Assembly (NCBI GenBank): GCA_031550205.1
Contig: JAVBOV010000086.1
Span: forward strand, 1 to 27,538
DNA length: 27,538 nucleotides
From: JAVBOV01 sp031550205
Lineage (GTDB): Bacteria; Pseudomonadota; Alphaproteobacteria; RF32; CAG-239
Direction: 5' to 3'
Shown: one piece after another, positions 13,107 through 19,951 of the stretch
How the letters are laid out: each line of letters starts with the position of its first letter
Numbering within the stretch: the first letter of the stretch is position 1
The notes under the pieces: model-generated
Database searches by the model: none
The model's input: the letters and a program-made list of their open reading frames with translations, nothing else
Told to the model about the DNA's origin: nothing
Made by a program: the position numbers and the translations under genes

Positions 13107-14357
13107 TTAAAGCTCTTGCCTTATCACCTCGGCAAATGCCTTAAAAATCTTCTTCGAGTTCTTATCCCCGTCAACCGCATACATATATTCCGGGTGCCAC
13201 TGCAAACCGAGCGCAAAACCGCCCAATTCAATAGCCTCCACAATCCCCTCGCCACTCACAGCAGGTGCAGCAAAACTTGAAGGCACTACCGATTCAGAGT
13301 GGTTGGAATTAACCCAAATCTTTTCCTTGCCCAAAATCTTATAAAGCAAAGACTTTTTCTCAATTTTAACCAAATGCGCTTTGGCTTTTTCCTTGGCGTC
13401 CCGATGCTCTTCCTTAACATCCGGACACTCTTTTTTAATATCATTAAACAGCTTGGCTCCGTTCAAACACGCCATCACCTGCATTCCGGCGCAAATTCCC
13501 AAAATCGGCATTTTGCGCTTTTGCGCATATTTATAAGCCGCCACATAAGCCTTGCACCTTTTCGATTCCTTTGCATCAACCTTCTTCTGATACCATTTTG
13601 CCGGAAAACCAAAAAATCCGCCCGGCAGCAATAAACCTGAAACATCGCTCATCTGCTTTTCCGCTTTTTCATAGGTAATAAACTTAACATTCAGCCCGCA
13701 GTCAACCAGCGCCTTAACATAATTCCAGCCGGCAAAATCATCCGCCTCATCCAAAACCAAACCAACAGTTGGTTTCAAAAACTCCCTCTCCCCTTGCGGG
13801 AGAGGGTTGGGGTGAGGGGTTAACCATTTCTCAAAATGGTGAATATCCTCATACTTGGCAAAATCCTTGCCCCAAATAAAGCCCTTTTTCAAAAATAATT
13901 TGCTAATAACGCCGCCCTCGCACAACGTGCCGCTGCGCTTAACATCATATTTCCCGTCCGGCGGACAGCATTTGCCGTCTTTATGAATCCACGGATTAAA
14001 CTTTGGGTTAATATCAATCGCTCTGCCCAAGGCGTGCCAGGAAAGCTCATCGGTGCCGGCAATATTGCGATAACAAAACGCGCTGGAATTATTATCCGCC
14101 ATGGCTTTGTTGTCATCCCAGCCATAAGCGCTCATCGGCACCGCCTTATGAACCGCAAACTTTTCCGCCAGCATTTTAGAGAAGATTTCTTTAACATCGC
14201 CCGCCAAATCGCGATGCACCATCATCTGTCCCTGGTGCAGCTTTTTATCCGTGCCGTAATATTGCACCTCCAAAAGCACCATCTGCGCCAAAACACTCTT
14301 AGGTGCTTTTGTGCCCTTAGCCGCTTCCTTAAAGCTCATTATGCTGTCAAAAATCAT
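13107..14357 (-). CDS. fusion of M15 D-Ala-D-Ala carboxypeptidase-like and class I glutamine amidotransferase-like (C26) domains
   Basis: This 416-aa protein has two domains. Residues about 1-178 are an M15 (VanY/DdpX-like) metallopeptidase fold: SWHALGRAID supplies zinc ligands His108 and Asp115, and IHHFE (His173/His174) the third. M15 enzymes cut D-amino-acid bonds in peptidoglycan. Residues about 192-416 are a gamma-glutamyl hydrolase/PuuD-like domain: LLPGG, the nucleophile elbow GICAGMQ (Cys289) and LGLQWHPEY. The joint, TPHPNPLPQGERE (about 179-191), is encoded by a dispersed palindromic repeat at 13790-13820. There is no signal peptide. Its ATG directly follows the stop of the flavin reductase gene (TAA-ATG), so the two are coupled. 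All catalytic residues appear intact. Cell-wall peptide recycling is a reasonable guess, not shown. Confidence 0.85.
   Translation of the reverse strand: MIFDSIMSFKEAAKGTKAPKSVLAQMVLLEVQYYGTDKKLHQGQMMVHRDLAGDVKEIFSKMLAEKFAVHKAVPMSAYGWDDNKAMADNNSSAFCYRNIAGTDELSWHALGRAIDINPKFNPWIHKDGKCCPPDGKYDVKRSGTLCEGGVISKLFLKKGFIWGKDFAKYEDIHHFEKWLTPHPNPLPQGEREFLKPTVGLVLDEADDFAGWNYVKALVDCGLNVKFITYEKAEKQMSDVSGLLLPGGFFGFPAKWYQKKVDAKESKRCKAYVAAYKYAQKRKMPILGICAGMQVMACLNGAKLFNDIKKECPDVKEEHRDAKEKAKAHLVKIEKKSLLYKILGKEKIWVNSNHSESVVPSSFAAPAVSGEGIVEAIELGGFALGLQWHPEYMYAVDGDKNSKKIFKAFAEVIRQEL
13790..13820. repeat. CCCTCTCCCC palindrome with G-rich tail, inside a gene
   Basis: CTCCCTCTCCCC-TTGC-GGGAGAGGG is followed by TTGGGGTGAGGGG. 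It is a member of the family at 20585-20621, 21410-21449 and 25870-25907. Here it is read in frame as the linker of the M15/C26 fusion. Confidence 0.85.
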
Positions 14358-15344
14358 TTAACGAAACTTTCTATTCTCTCCCGAGCGATGCCCCTTATTG
14401 TCTTCTCTCGGTCTGCGCGGCTTATCATCAAAACGCCTTTCTCCGCGCGGCTTATCTCCAAAGTCTCTCTTTGGCCTGTCACCGTCTTCTCTGGGTCTGC
14501 GCGGCTTGTCATCAAAACGCCTTTCTCCGCGCGGCTTATCTCCAAAGTCTCTCTTTGGCCTGTCATCTCTGTCTCTGGGCTTAAAATCTCTCTTCGGCCT
14601 GTCCTCGTCTTCTCTTGGCCTGCGCGGTTTATCATCAAAGCGTTTTTCTCCACGCGGTTTGTCATCAAATTTTCTTTTGGGTTTAAATTCTTTTTTCGGT
14701 TTTTCCTTTGTTTCTTTATCGGCAATAAACTTAGACTGCTTTACGGCAACCTCAACGGTTTTCATTTTTTCAACTTCTTCCAAGCGTCTTTTGTTAACCG
14801 AAAAACCAAAACTGCCCAGCTCTCTGCCCAGCGTAAAATATTTTCCGTGTGAAAAGGCAATCAATCCGGCCTTTTCCAAGCAAAGCTTTCCGTTCTTATC
14901 CAAATATTTATCGTCTACATTAACCGCCAAAATCTCTGCCAAAAACATATCGTGCGAGCCGTGGTTTGTAACCGAAACCACCTTGCATTCAACTGAAACC
15001 GGCGCTTCTAAAATCTGCGGCGCCTTAATTTGAGAAGAGGGCGCAGCCGTCAAATTCATCTCTTTAAATTTATCAACATTTTTGCCTGATTTCACGCCGC
15101 ACCAGTCCACAGCCGTAATCATTGCCAGGTTCGGCAAATTAATCACAAACTCTCCGGCTTCTTTAATAATGTGGTGCGAATTGCGCTCCGGCTTGATAGA
15201 AACATAGCTCATCGGCGGAGTTGAAGAAACAATCCCCGTCCACGCAACGGTCAACACACAAGGCTCTTCAACTGTGCCGCAAGAAACCAGCGCCGGCGGC
15301 AACGGCGAAAGCATAGTCCCCGCTTTCCATACAACTTTTGTCAT
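14358..15344 (-). CDS. flavin reductase family protein with Arg/Lys/Asp-rich repeat tail
   Basis: This protein has 328 aa. Residues about 1-190 form the FMN-binding split barrel of flavin reductase/DIM6-NTAB proteins: VSCGTVEEPCVLTVAWTG, a PPMSYVSI strand, GEFVINLP and GSHDMFLAEI. Such proteins bind FMN and may reduce flavin or a flavin-linked substrate in the cytosol. After residue about 215 the sequence becomes a very charged, disordered tail built of 28-residue repeats (RPKRDFGDKPRGERRFDD and KPRRPRED). It resembles the tails of RNA helicases and RNA-binding proteins. Start: AAGGAA lies before the ATG. The downstream M15/C26 gene starts on the next base after the stop. A nucleic-acid or membrane-surface contact by the tail is inference. 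Confidence 0.85.
   Translation of the reverse strand: MTKVVWKAGTMLSPLPPALVSCGTVEEPCVLTVAWTGIVSSTPPMSYVSIKPERNSHHIIKEAGEFVINLPNLAMITAVDWCGVKSGKNVDKFKEMNLTAAPSSQIKAPQILEAPVSVECKVVSVTNHGSHDMFLAEILAVNVDDKYLDKNGKLCLEKAGLIAFSHGKYFTLGRELGSFGFSVNKRRLEEVEKMKTVEVAVKQSKFIADKETKEKPKKEFKPKRKFDDKPRGEKRFDDKPRRPREDEDRPKRDFKPRDRDDRPKRDFGDKPRGERRFDDKPRRPREDGDRPKRDFGDKPRGERRFDDKPRRPREDNKGHRSGENRKFR
14401..14650. repeat. 84-bp in-frame tandem repeat
   Basis: Units of 84 bp begin at 14401 and 14485 and are nearly identical. A third, more diverged unit begins at 14608 after an extra 39 bp. All encode the charged tail of the flavin reductase-like protein, so the repeat number can change by multiples of 28 codons without breaking the frame. 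Confidence 0.85.
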
Positions 15345-15444
15345 TTATTATTCCTTTTGTCTAAAAGTGGTTGATTTCTCATTATACTTGTGATACATTA
15401 ATATCCAATGAAAATATTATTATAAATTAAAAACATAAAATCTT

Positions 15445-16140
15445 ATGAAAATTATTTTAAATGTTACAAGTCAGCTTGGCAAAATCGGCCAATCTAAAAT
15501 TGCTGTTTTATTGCAAAAAACCGAAGAAAATTATAGCATTTCATCAGAGTACCTTGACGCCGTAATTAAAGCCGGAGGCGCTCCAGTTCTGGTTTCACAT
15601 GAAAATGTTTTGGAACAACTGAAACAAATCTCCCCGGATGGAATTCTATTGCCCGGAGGTGTGCTGGATCTTCCAGCACATTGGTATGATATAAATGCCA
15701 AGATGTCGTTTGCCAGTGAATGGCCATTAGCCTATTGGAGAGCATTGCAATATGCAAAAGAAAACAAACTTCCAACATTTGGAATTGGCACCGGGATGCA
15801 GATTATGGCTGTTTATTTAGATGGTATGCTCACAAGAAAAGCCACAAGGCTGCCCCTAACAGCGGATCATAATCACAATCATGGCGTTTACATTGCTCCT
15901 GACACTCTTTTGTATAAAATCGTACAAAAGAAGCAGATTACCGTCAACTCAATGCACGATGAAGCCGTGGCCTATTCCGTAAAAGCCAAAATTGCTGCCG
16001 CTGAAGTTTCAACAATTGAAGCCATTGAGCCAATCAAACCGTGGAGCGAATTTGTACTAGGCGTACAATGGCACCCGGAGCGTTTAAAAGACGAAGCATC
16101 TGGCAAGCTTTTTAAGGCTTTTGTTGAGAGCTGCTGGTAA
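15445..16140 (+). CDS. class I glutamine amidotransferase/PuuD-like protein lacking the nucleophile Cys
   Basis: This 231-aa protein is homologous to the C26 half of the fusion at 13107-14357: GILLPGGVLDLPAHWYD aligns with LLLPGGFFGFPAKWYQ, and GVQWHPERL keeps the C-terminal His-Glu motif. The nucleophile elbow, however, reads GIGTGMQ, with Gly115 where the partner has Cys289. Without the Cys it cannot form the thioester intermediate, so it is probably a binding or regulatory protein, or acts by another chemistry. There is no signal peptide. It diverges from the flavin reductase gene with an AT-rich, Shine-Dalgarno-poor leader and ends in a strong terminator at 16145-16172. Confidence 0.85.
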   Translation: MKIILNVTSQLGKIGQSKIAVLLQKTEENYSISSEYLDAVIKAGGAPVLVSHENVLEQLKQISPDGILLPGGVLDLPAHWYDINAKMSFASEWPLAYWRALQYAKENKLPTFGIGTGMQIMAVYLDGMLTRKATRLPLTADHNHNHGVYIAPDTLLYKIVQKKQITVNSMHDEAVAYSVKAKIAAAEVSTIEAIEPIKPWSEFVLGVQWHPERLKDEASGKLFKAFVESCW

Positions 16141-16144
16141 AACA

Positions 16145-16172
16145 AAAAACCACCCTCACTAGGGTGGTTTTT
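16145..16172. terminator. bidirectional intrinsic terminator
   Basis: AAAAACCACCCT-CACT-AGGGTGGTTTTT is a perfect 12-bp stem with A and T runs at its ends. It lies between the convergent amidotransferase-like gene (+) and the lipoprotein gene (-) and can serve both. Confidence 0.9.
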
Positions 16173-16181
16173 CAATGAGTA

Positions 16182-16796
16182 TTAAAAAGCACCATTGCCC
16201 GAAGAATCATAACAAGCCCCATATTCCGGCCCCGAACTTTCGCATTTGAAAGAAAGCTCAATGTCGGCCTCATTAAAGTGCTTGCCGTAAACATCTTTCA
16301 CATAAGAAGAAAACTCTGTCTTATCAACCGCATAATCGGCGCAAAAGCTTGAATTATAAACCTGATCACTGATTGCCTGATTCTTCAGCTTGTTAATGGT
16401 CAAATAAAAACAGGTGGAGAAATTTGTAACCGTATTATATGTGGGCATTGCATATGAAGCGGAAAAAGTTGAACCGCCCGAATAAACAGGCACCGATTGT
16501 GCATACATCGGAGTGCTGTTCATGGTTGTTGTCTGCCAGGATTTTTCTTCAATATAAAAGCTTGCCACATTCTGCGCGCTGCTCTTATCCGCAACAACCC
16601 TCCAGCCGTTGTCCTTTAAAATCTGCGCCACATCTTTTTTCAATCTGGCCGCATATATGTCGCCTTTTTGCATGTCTATATACACGCTTTTGCTGCTTTT
16701 GCTCATCTCTGAAGAGTCGTTGGCAACTTTGAGCTTAAAAGGAGCCGCACATCCGCCGCAAACCAGCAAAACTAAAATAGATAAAACTTTTTTCAT
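16182..16796 (-). CDS. hypothetical lipoprotein, 204 aa
   Basis: The chosen start (MKKVLSILVLLVCGGCAAP) gives a lipoprotein signal with Cys16 as the likely lipid site. Its Cys at the -3 position of the lipobox is unusual. AAAGG lies about 8 nt upstream of the ATG, and longer frames to 16877 lack this. The mature protein has a segment resembling a small alpha/beta domain (VYIDMQKGDIYAARLKKDV, then ILKDNGWRVV), a low-complexity Ser/Thr/Tyr stretch, then DQVYNSSFCADYAV and a C-terminus with two cysteines (KCESS, GACYD). Envelope location is likely; function is unknown. It may be co-transcribed from an AT-rich promoter just upstream. Confidence 0.75.
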   Translation of the reverse strand: MKKVLSILVLLVCGGCAAPFKLKVANDSSEMSKSSKSVYIDMQKGDIYAARLKKDVAQILKDNGWRVVADKSSAQNVASFYIEEKSWQTTTMNSTPMYAQSVPVYSGGSTFSASYAMPTYNTVTNFSTCFYLTINKLKNQAISDQVYNSSFCADYAVDKTEFSSYVKDVYGKHFNEADIELSFKCESSGPEYGACYDSSGNGAF

Positions 16797-16864
16797 GAAC
16801 CAAACCTTTCTTATAATTACTATATAATCAAAAACCCCAAACCGCAAATAAAGAGTCCAACTCT

Positions 16865-16892
16865 GACTACCGACCACCGACTACCGACTACT
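16865..16892. repeat. heptanucleotide tandem tract (GACTACC)4
   Basis: GACTACC, GACCACC, GACTACC and GACTACT follow one another directly and touch the tRNA terminator hairpin. The 7-bp period is shared with four other tracts in the window. Confidence 0.8.
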
Positions 16893-16922
16893 GAAAACAC
16901 CACCCTTCAGGGTGGTGTTTTC
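16893..16922 (-). terminator. intrinsic terminator of the tRNA-Leu gene
   Basis: GAAAACACCACCC and GGGTGGTGTTTTC form a perfect 13-bp stem with a 4-nt loop, one base beyond the encoded CCA of the tRNA on the minus strand. Confidence 0.85.
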
Positions 16923-16923
16923 T

Positions 16924-17010
16924 TGGTGCGCTAGGCCGGACTTGAACCGGCACGGAGTTGCCTCCAACAGATTTTAAGTCTGCAGCGTCTACCAATTCCG
17001 CCACAAGCGC
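16924..17010 (-). tRNA. tRNA-Leu, anticodon UAA, CCA encoded
   Basis: On the minus strand the gene runs GCGCTTG...CTAGCGC-A-CCA. It shows a D-arm (GGCGGAATTGGTAGACGC), an anticodon stem GCAGA/TCTGT with loop CTTAAAA (anticodon TAA), a long class II variable arm (TGGAGGCAACTCCG) and a T-arm GCCGG-TTCAAGT-CCGGC. The CCA end is in the DNA. The acceptor stem has one T-T mismatch at its sixth pair. The 87-nt length fits tRNA-Leu. Confidence 0.95.
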
Positions 17011-17127
17011 ATAAATAATCCTTCGCATTTATACAGAGGTAAGCCGGAAAATGCAATAAAAAAATTGCCATTTTACTTAAAATATGCTTATTTAAAAAAC
17101 CAACAATAATAAACGGAGAAAATTTCA

Positions 17128-17835
17128 ATGAAAACCATCGACATTTCCTGGCGCAGATATTTGCTCCCGAACATCCACCGCGAAGGCTGGAAATTTGTCG
17201 GCATCTTTGCCGCCATAACCGCGCTCTTGGCCATTATGTGGGAACCTTTAGGCTGGATTGGCTTGGTTTTAACTGTTTGGTGCTATTATTTCTTCAGAGA
17301 CCCTGAGCGTGTCACGCCCGATATTGAAGACGTGGTCGTTTCTCCGGCCGACGGCATTGTGCAGATGATAACCAAGGTTAACGCGCCTGAAGAACTCGGT
17401 TTGGGAGATAAAAAGTTCACCCGTGTCAGCGTTTTCATGAGTGTTTTCAATGTTCACGTCAACCGCGCTCCGGCTGAAGGCAAAATCTTAAAATCCGTAT
17501 ATGTTCCCGGCAAGTTTTTAAACGCCACCTTAGATAAAGCCAGCAAAGACAACGAACGCCAGCTTTTGGCCATGAAAACCAAATCAGGCCAGGAAATTGC
17601 TTTTGTGCAAATCGCCGGCCTCATTGCCCGCCGAATTTTATGTGAAGCCGCTGAGGGGCAAACTTACAAAGCCGGTGAGCGTTTTGGTTTAATTCGCTTC
17701 GGCTCCCGCTTAGACGTATATCTGCCGGCCGGCGTTGAGCCTAAAGTCTGCATCGGGCAAACCATGGTTGCCGGTGAATCCTTAATTGCCAGCTTAAAGA
17801 GCAAAGATGCTCAAGTAGAAGGAGTCATAAGATAG
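17128..17835 (+). CDS. psd: phosphatidylserine decarboxylase
   Basis: This 235-aa proenzyme converts phosphatidylserine to phosphatidylethanolamine at the inner membrane. Hydrophobic segments near residues 23-52 anchor it. SPADG, MSVFNVHVNRAP and the maturation site FGSR are visible; cleavage between Gly192 and Ser193 would create the pyruvoyl group. The short length matches the archaeal/alphaproteobacterial short Psd class. GGAGA precedes the ATG. Its TAG stop overlaps the GTG of pss by one base, so the two form an operon. Confidence 0.95.
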   Translation: MKTIDISWRRYLLPNIHREGWKFVGIFAAITALLAIMWEPLGWIGLVLTVWCYYFFRDPERVTPDIEDVVVSPADGIVQMITKVNAPEELGLGDKKFTRVSVFMSVFNVHVNRAPAEGKILKSVYVPGKFLNATLDKASKDNERQLLAMKTKSGQEIAFVQIAGLIARRILCEAAEGQTYKAGERFGLIRFGSRLDVYLPAGVEPKVCIGQTMVAGESLIASLKSKDAQVEGVIR

Positions 17836-18611
17836 TGGAAAAAGTTAATAAAATTCAGCTTTCTAAACAAAAATTTAAATCTCTTCCCTTTAGAAAAATC
17901 GCGCCCAATGTGGTCACGCTTTTAGCTCTTTGCGCCGGCGTAACCTCCATTCGATATTCCATTCAGGAAGACTGGGGCAAAGCCGTATTCTGCATTTTTC
18001 TGGCTGCCTTGTTTGACGGCTTGGACGGCCGCGTTGCCCGTTTGCTGAAATCGTCTTCCAAGTTCGGAGCCGAGCTCGATTCTCTTTGCGATTTTGTCAG
18101 CTTTGGCGTGGCGCCGGCCATCTTAATGTATAAATGGACTTTGTTTGACTTGCCCAAATTCGGCTGGTTTTTCTGCCTGGTGTTTGCCATCGGCATGTCT
18201 TTGCGTTTGGCTCGTTTCAACACCATGCTTGAAGACGAACCTCAGCCCGAATATTGGCACAATTTCTTTGTCGGGGTTCCGGCACCGGCTGCAGCAGGTC
18301 TTGCTTTAATGCCGATTCTCATTAGCTTTGATTTTCCGCATTTGGCTTTTCTGCGCTCAAACTGGTTTTGCGCCGGTTTAATGCTTACCGTAGCTTTCTT
18401 AATGGTCAGCCGCATCCCCACTTTTTCTGCTAAAAAGATGAAGATTCCAACCTATCTGCTGCTGCCGCTGGCTTTTGTTGTGGCTCTGTTTGCCAGCTTC
18501 ATCATCACCCAAACCTGGCTGACCTTGGGCATCATGATGGCCGCCTACGCCATCTCCATCCCCATCAGCGTAATGACCTTTTTCAAACTCAAGAAGGAAT
18601 CTGAAAGTTAG
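17835..18611 (+). CDS. pssA: CDP-diacylglycerol-serine O-phosphatidyltransferase
   Basis: This 258-aa multi-pass membrane enzyme makes phosphatidylserine from CDP-diacylglycerol and serine, the substrate of the overlapping psd gene. The CDP-alcohol phosphotransferase motif is complete: DGRVAR (64-69), eight residues, Gly78, Asp82 and Asp86. About seven hydrophobic segments follow, as in the membrane-type PssA. The GTG start at 17835 is supported by AAGGAG about 11 nt upstream. Confidence 0.95.
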   Translation: MEKVNKIQLSKQKFKSLPFRKIAPNVVTLLALCAGVTSIRYSIQEDWGKAVFCIFLAALFDGLDGRVARLLKSSSKFGAELDSLCDFVSFGVAPAILMYKWTLFDLPKFGWFFCLVFAIGMSLRLARFNTMLEDEPQPEYWHNFFVGVPAPAAAGLALMPILISFDFPHLAFLRSNWFCAGLMLTVAFLMVSRIPTFSAKKMKIPTYLLLPLAFVVALFASFIITQTWLTLGIMMAAYAISIPISVMTFFKLKKESES

Positions 18612-18785
18612 TTTCTAATGTCATCCTGAGCCTGATCGCCAAATTTTGGCGGTCAGGCGTGAGGATCTCGGCCATAATAAAACCCTCCAAACCCAAACCT
18701 CGTCATTCTGGAAGGCAAGCCCCACCGGACTTGCCATATCCGGAATCCACAAACAGATTTTGCTTTCAGCAAAATTCAAATACAA

Positions 18786-18813
18786 AAACCCTCCGGATTG
18801 CTCCGGAGGGTTT
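18786..18813. terminator. intrinsic terminator downstream of psd-pss
   Basis: AAACCCTCCGGA-TTGC-TCCGGAGGGTTT is a 12-bp stem with A and T runs on the two sides. It lies 175 bp beyond the pss stop, after two dispersed repeats. Confidence 0.8.
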
Positions 18814-18954
18814 CTTGATGTGGTTGATTGATTTATTTGGAGTATATCATAAGAAACCACATCAAACTCAAAGACTGTCATTGCGAGCCCTTTAGGGCGT
18901 GGCAATCTCAGCCATACCATATAAGGAAATTATTGTTTTTCGTTTTTTGATTAC

Positions 18955-19146
18955 TAGACTCATTTAGACAATTTCAACATAACAGGTCAGCCGGGCGATT
19001 TGTCCGACGTAGCTCTGCAAGAGCGAAGTAGGAAGCCCGATGACTACGGAACGTCATCCTCGGAGTCAACCGCCTGAGACGAAGTCGAACCAGGTTGAAC
19101 CCGAGGATCCACTTTGTCACTGCGTATAGACTCATTTAGACAATTT
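18955..19146. repeat. 20-bp direct repeat flanking 152 bp
   Basis: TAGACTCATTTAGACAATTT occurs at 18955-18974 and again, identical, at 19127-19146. Between them lie two dispersed palindromic elements. The second copy is followed by a further partial repeat, AGACTC. The origin is unknown. Confidence 0.8.
18985..19048. repeat. nested palindromic element with TGTCCG...AGGAAG insert
   Basis: GTCAGCCGGGC and GCCCGATGAC enclose TGTCCGACGTAGCTCT, a short spacer and AGAGCGAAGTAGGAAG. The same insert, with four changes, is found inside a different outer repeat at 26869-26931. Confidence 0.7.
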
Positions 19147-19235
19147 AGACTCTTTTGTCAATCATAATCTCCAAAAAAAATCCACTAACTTTAAGATGAT
19201 AGGTTTAATCTCTTGTTTTAATTAAACAAAAAAAT

Positions 19236-19267
19236 ACCTCCCCTTGTAAGGGGAGGTTAGGTGGGGT
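19236..19267. repeat. CCTCCCC palindrome with G-rich tail (diverged copy)
   Basis: ACCTCCCC-TTGTAA-GGGGAGGT is followed by TAGGTGGGGT. It lies next to the 3' end of the ferritin-like gene and is a diverged member of the G-tailed family. Confidence 0.7.
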
Positions 19268-19276
19268 CAGACGAAT

Positions 19277-19786
19277 CTACTTTTTCAAATACTTTTTCTT
19301 AAAAGACTCGAAGTCGTTCAGCAAATCTTCCAAATCGTGCTCATGTTCCAGCTCTTCATCCAAAATATGTCTGGCCAGGTGCATTGTAACCGGGTCTTTG
19401 CCATGAGAGCACATTTCGCAAATTGCATAATAACGCTTAATGGCGCAACGCTCGCCTTCAATATTTTGTTTCAGCAAAGTCACAAAATCGGCATCTTTCG
19501 GCGCTTCATATTTGCATTTTGCGTTCTTTTTCCATTGATCAGGGTCAATCAAAGGAATTCCGCCCAATTGAACGATTCTCTCCGCCAGTTTTTCCGCATG
19601 CTCCAGTTCTTCCTTGGCGTGCTCCATCAGCTCTTTGCCGACTGCCTCGCGCATTAAACCTTCCACCACATAAGAGCCTGACCAATATTGATAATAAGCC
19701 AGCCACTCTTCAGCCAAAGCCTCGTTCAAAATCTTAATCAGTTCCTTAACGTCCATCTTAACAATTTTTTGAGCCATCTGCCCCAT
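19277..19786 (-). CDS. Dps-like ferritin (thioferritin type)
   Basis: This 169-aa four-helix-bundle protein has bacterioferritin-like ligand segments: EALAEEWLAYYQYW, AKEELEHAEKL, IEGERCAIKRYYAIC and HILDEELEHEHDLE. The two Glu-x-x-His pairs make a diiron site. The cysteines in GERCAIKRYYAICEMC sit where Dps-like thioferritins of anaerobes carry their conserved thiol pair. Such proteins assemble 12-mers that oxidise iron with peroxide and protect DNA from oxidative stress. Start: AGGAG is 7 nt upstream of the ATG at 19786. It is monocistronic. A rubrerythrin- or bacterioferritin-related function cannot be excluded. Confidence 0.8.
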   Translation of the reverse strand: MGQMAQKIVKMDVKELIKILNEALAEEWLAYYQYWSGSYVVEGLMREAVGKELMEHAKEELEHAEKLAERIVQLGGIPLIDPDQWKKNAKCKYEAPKDADFVTLLKQNIEGERCAIKRYYAICEMCSHGKDPVTMHLARHILDEELEHEHDLEDLLNDFESFKKKYLKK

Positions 19787-19899
19787 CGTTCTTCTCCTAT
19801 ATAAAAAATAACTGAATATAAACGTAACCTCTTTAAAAATAAAAACAACTACTAAAATAAAAAATATTCTGTATAGTGAATATAATTTATATACTCACC

Positions 19900-19931
19900 A
19901 CGTCATCCCGAACTTGTTTCGGGATCTCATC
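19900..19931. repeat. GTCAT-type repeat upstream of rpe
   Basis: CGTCATCCCGAACTTGTTTCGGGATCTCATCCG has the pair ATCCCGAA/TTCGGGAT. It ends about 10 bp before the AGGAG of rpe, so it lies in the rpe leader. Confidence 0.8.
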
Positions 19932-19951
19932 CGAATAAACAGGAGCCCCCC

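Larger units (their letters stand above)
18612..19276. other. 665-bp repeat-dense intergenic region
   Basis: No credible gene is seen. It contains GTCAT-type elements at 18618-18672, 18702-18751, 18878-18916 and 19051-19111, a nested GCCCG-type element around 18985-19048, a strong terminator hairpin (18786-18813), a 20-bp direct repeat (18955-18974 and 19127-19146) and the CCTCCCC palindrome at 19236-19267 next to the ferritin-like gene. Confidence 0.75.

Noticed and set aside
13983..14852. Long plus-strand frame with repeated Ser/Leu/Phe-rich sequence
   Set aside because: It is the antisense of the flavin reductase tail repeats and the M15 domain. Its repetitiveness comes from the 84-bp units.
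16797..16877. 27-residue N-terminal extension of the lipoprotein
   Set aside because: It would bury the lipoprotein signal peptide, and the ribosome site fits the ATG at 16796.
18612..19276. CRISPR array
   Set aside because: Repeats are palindromic, of different families, irregularly spaced and without uniform spacers, and no cas genes are present.
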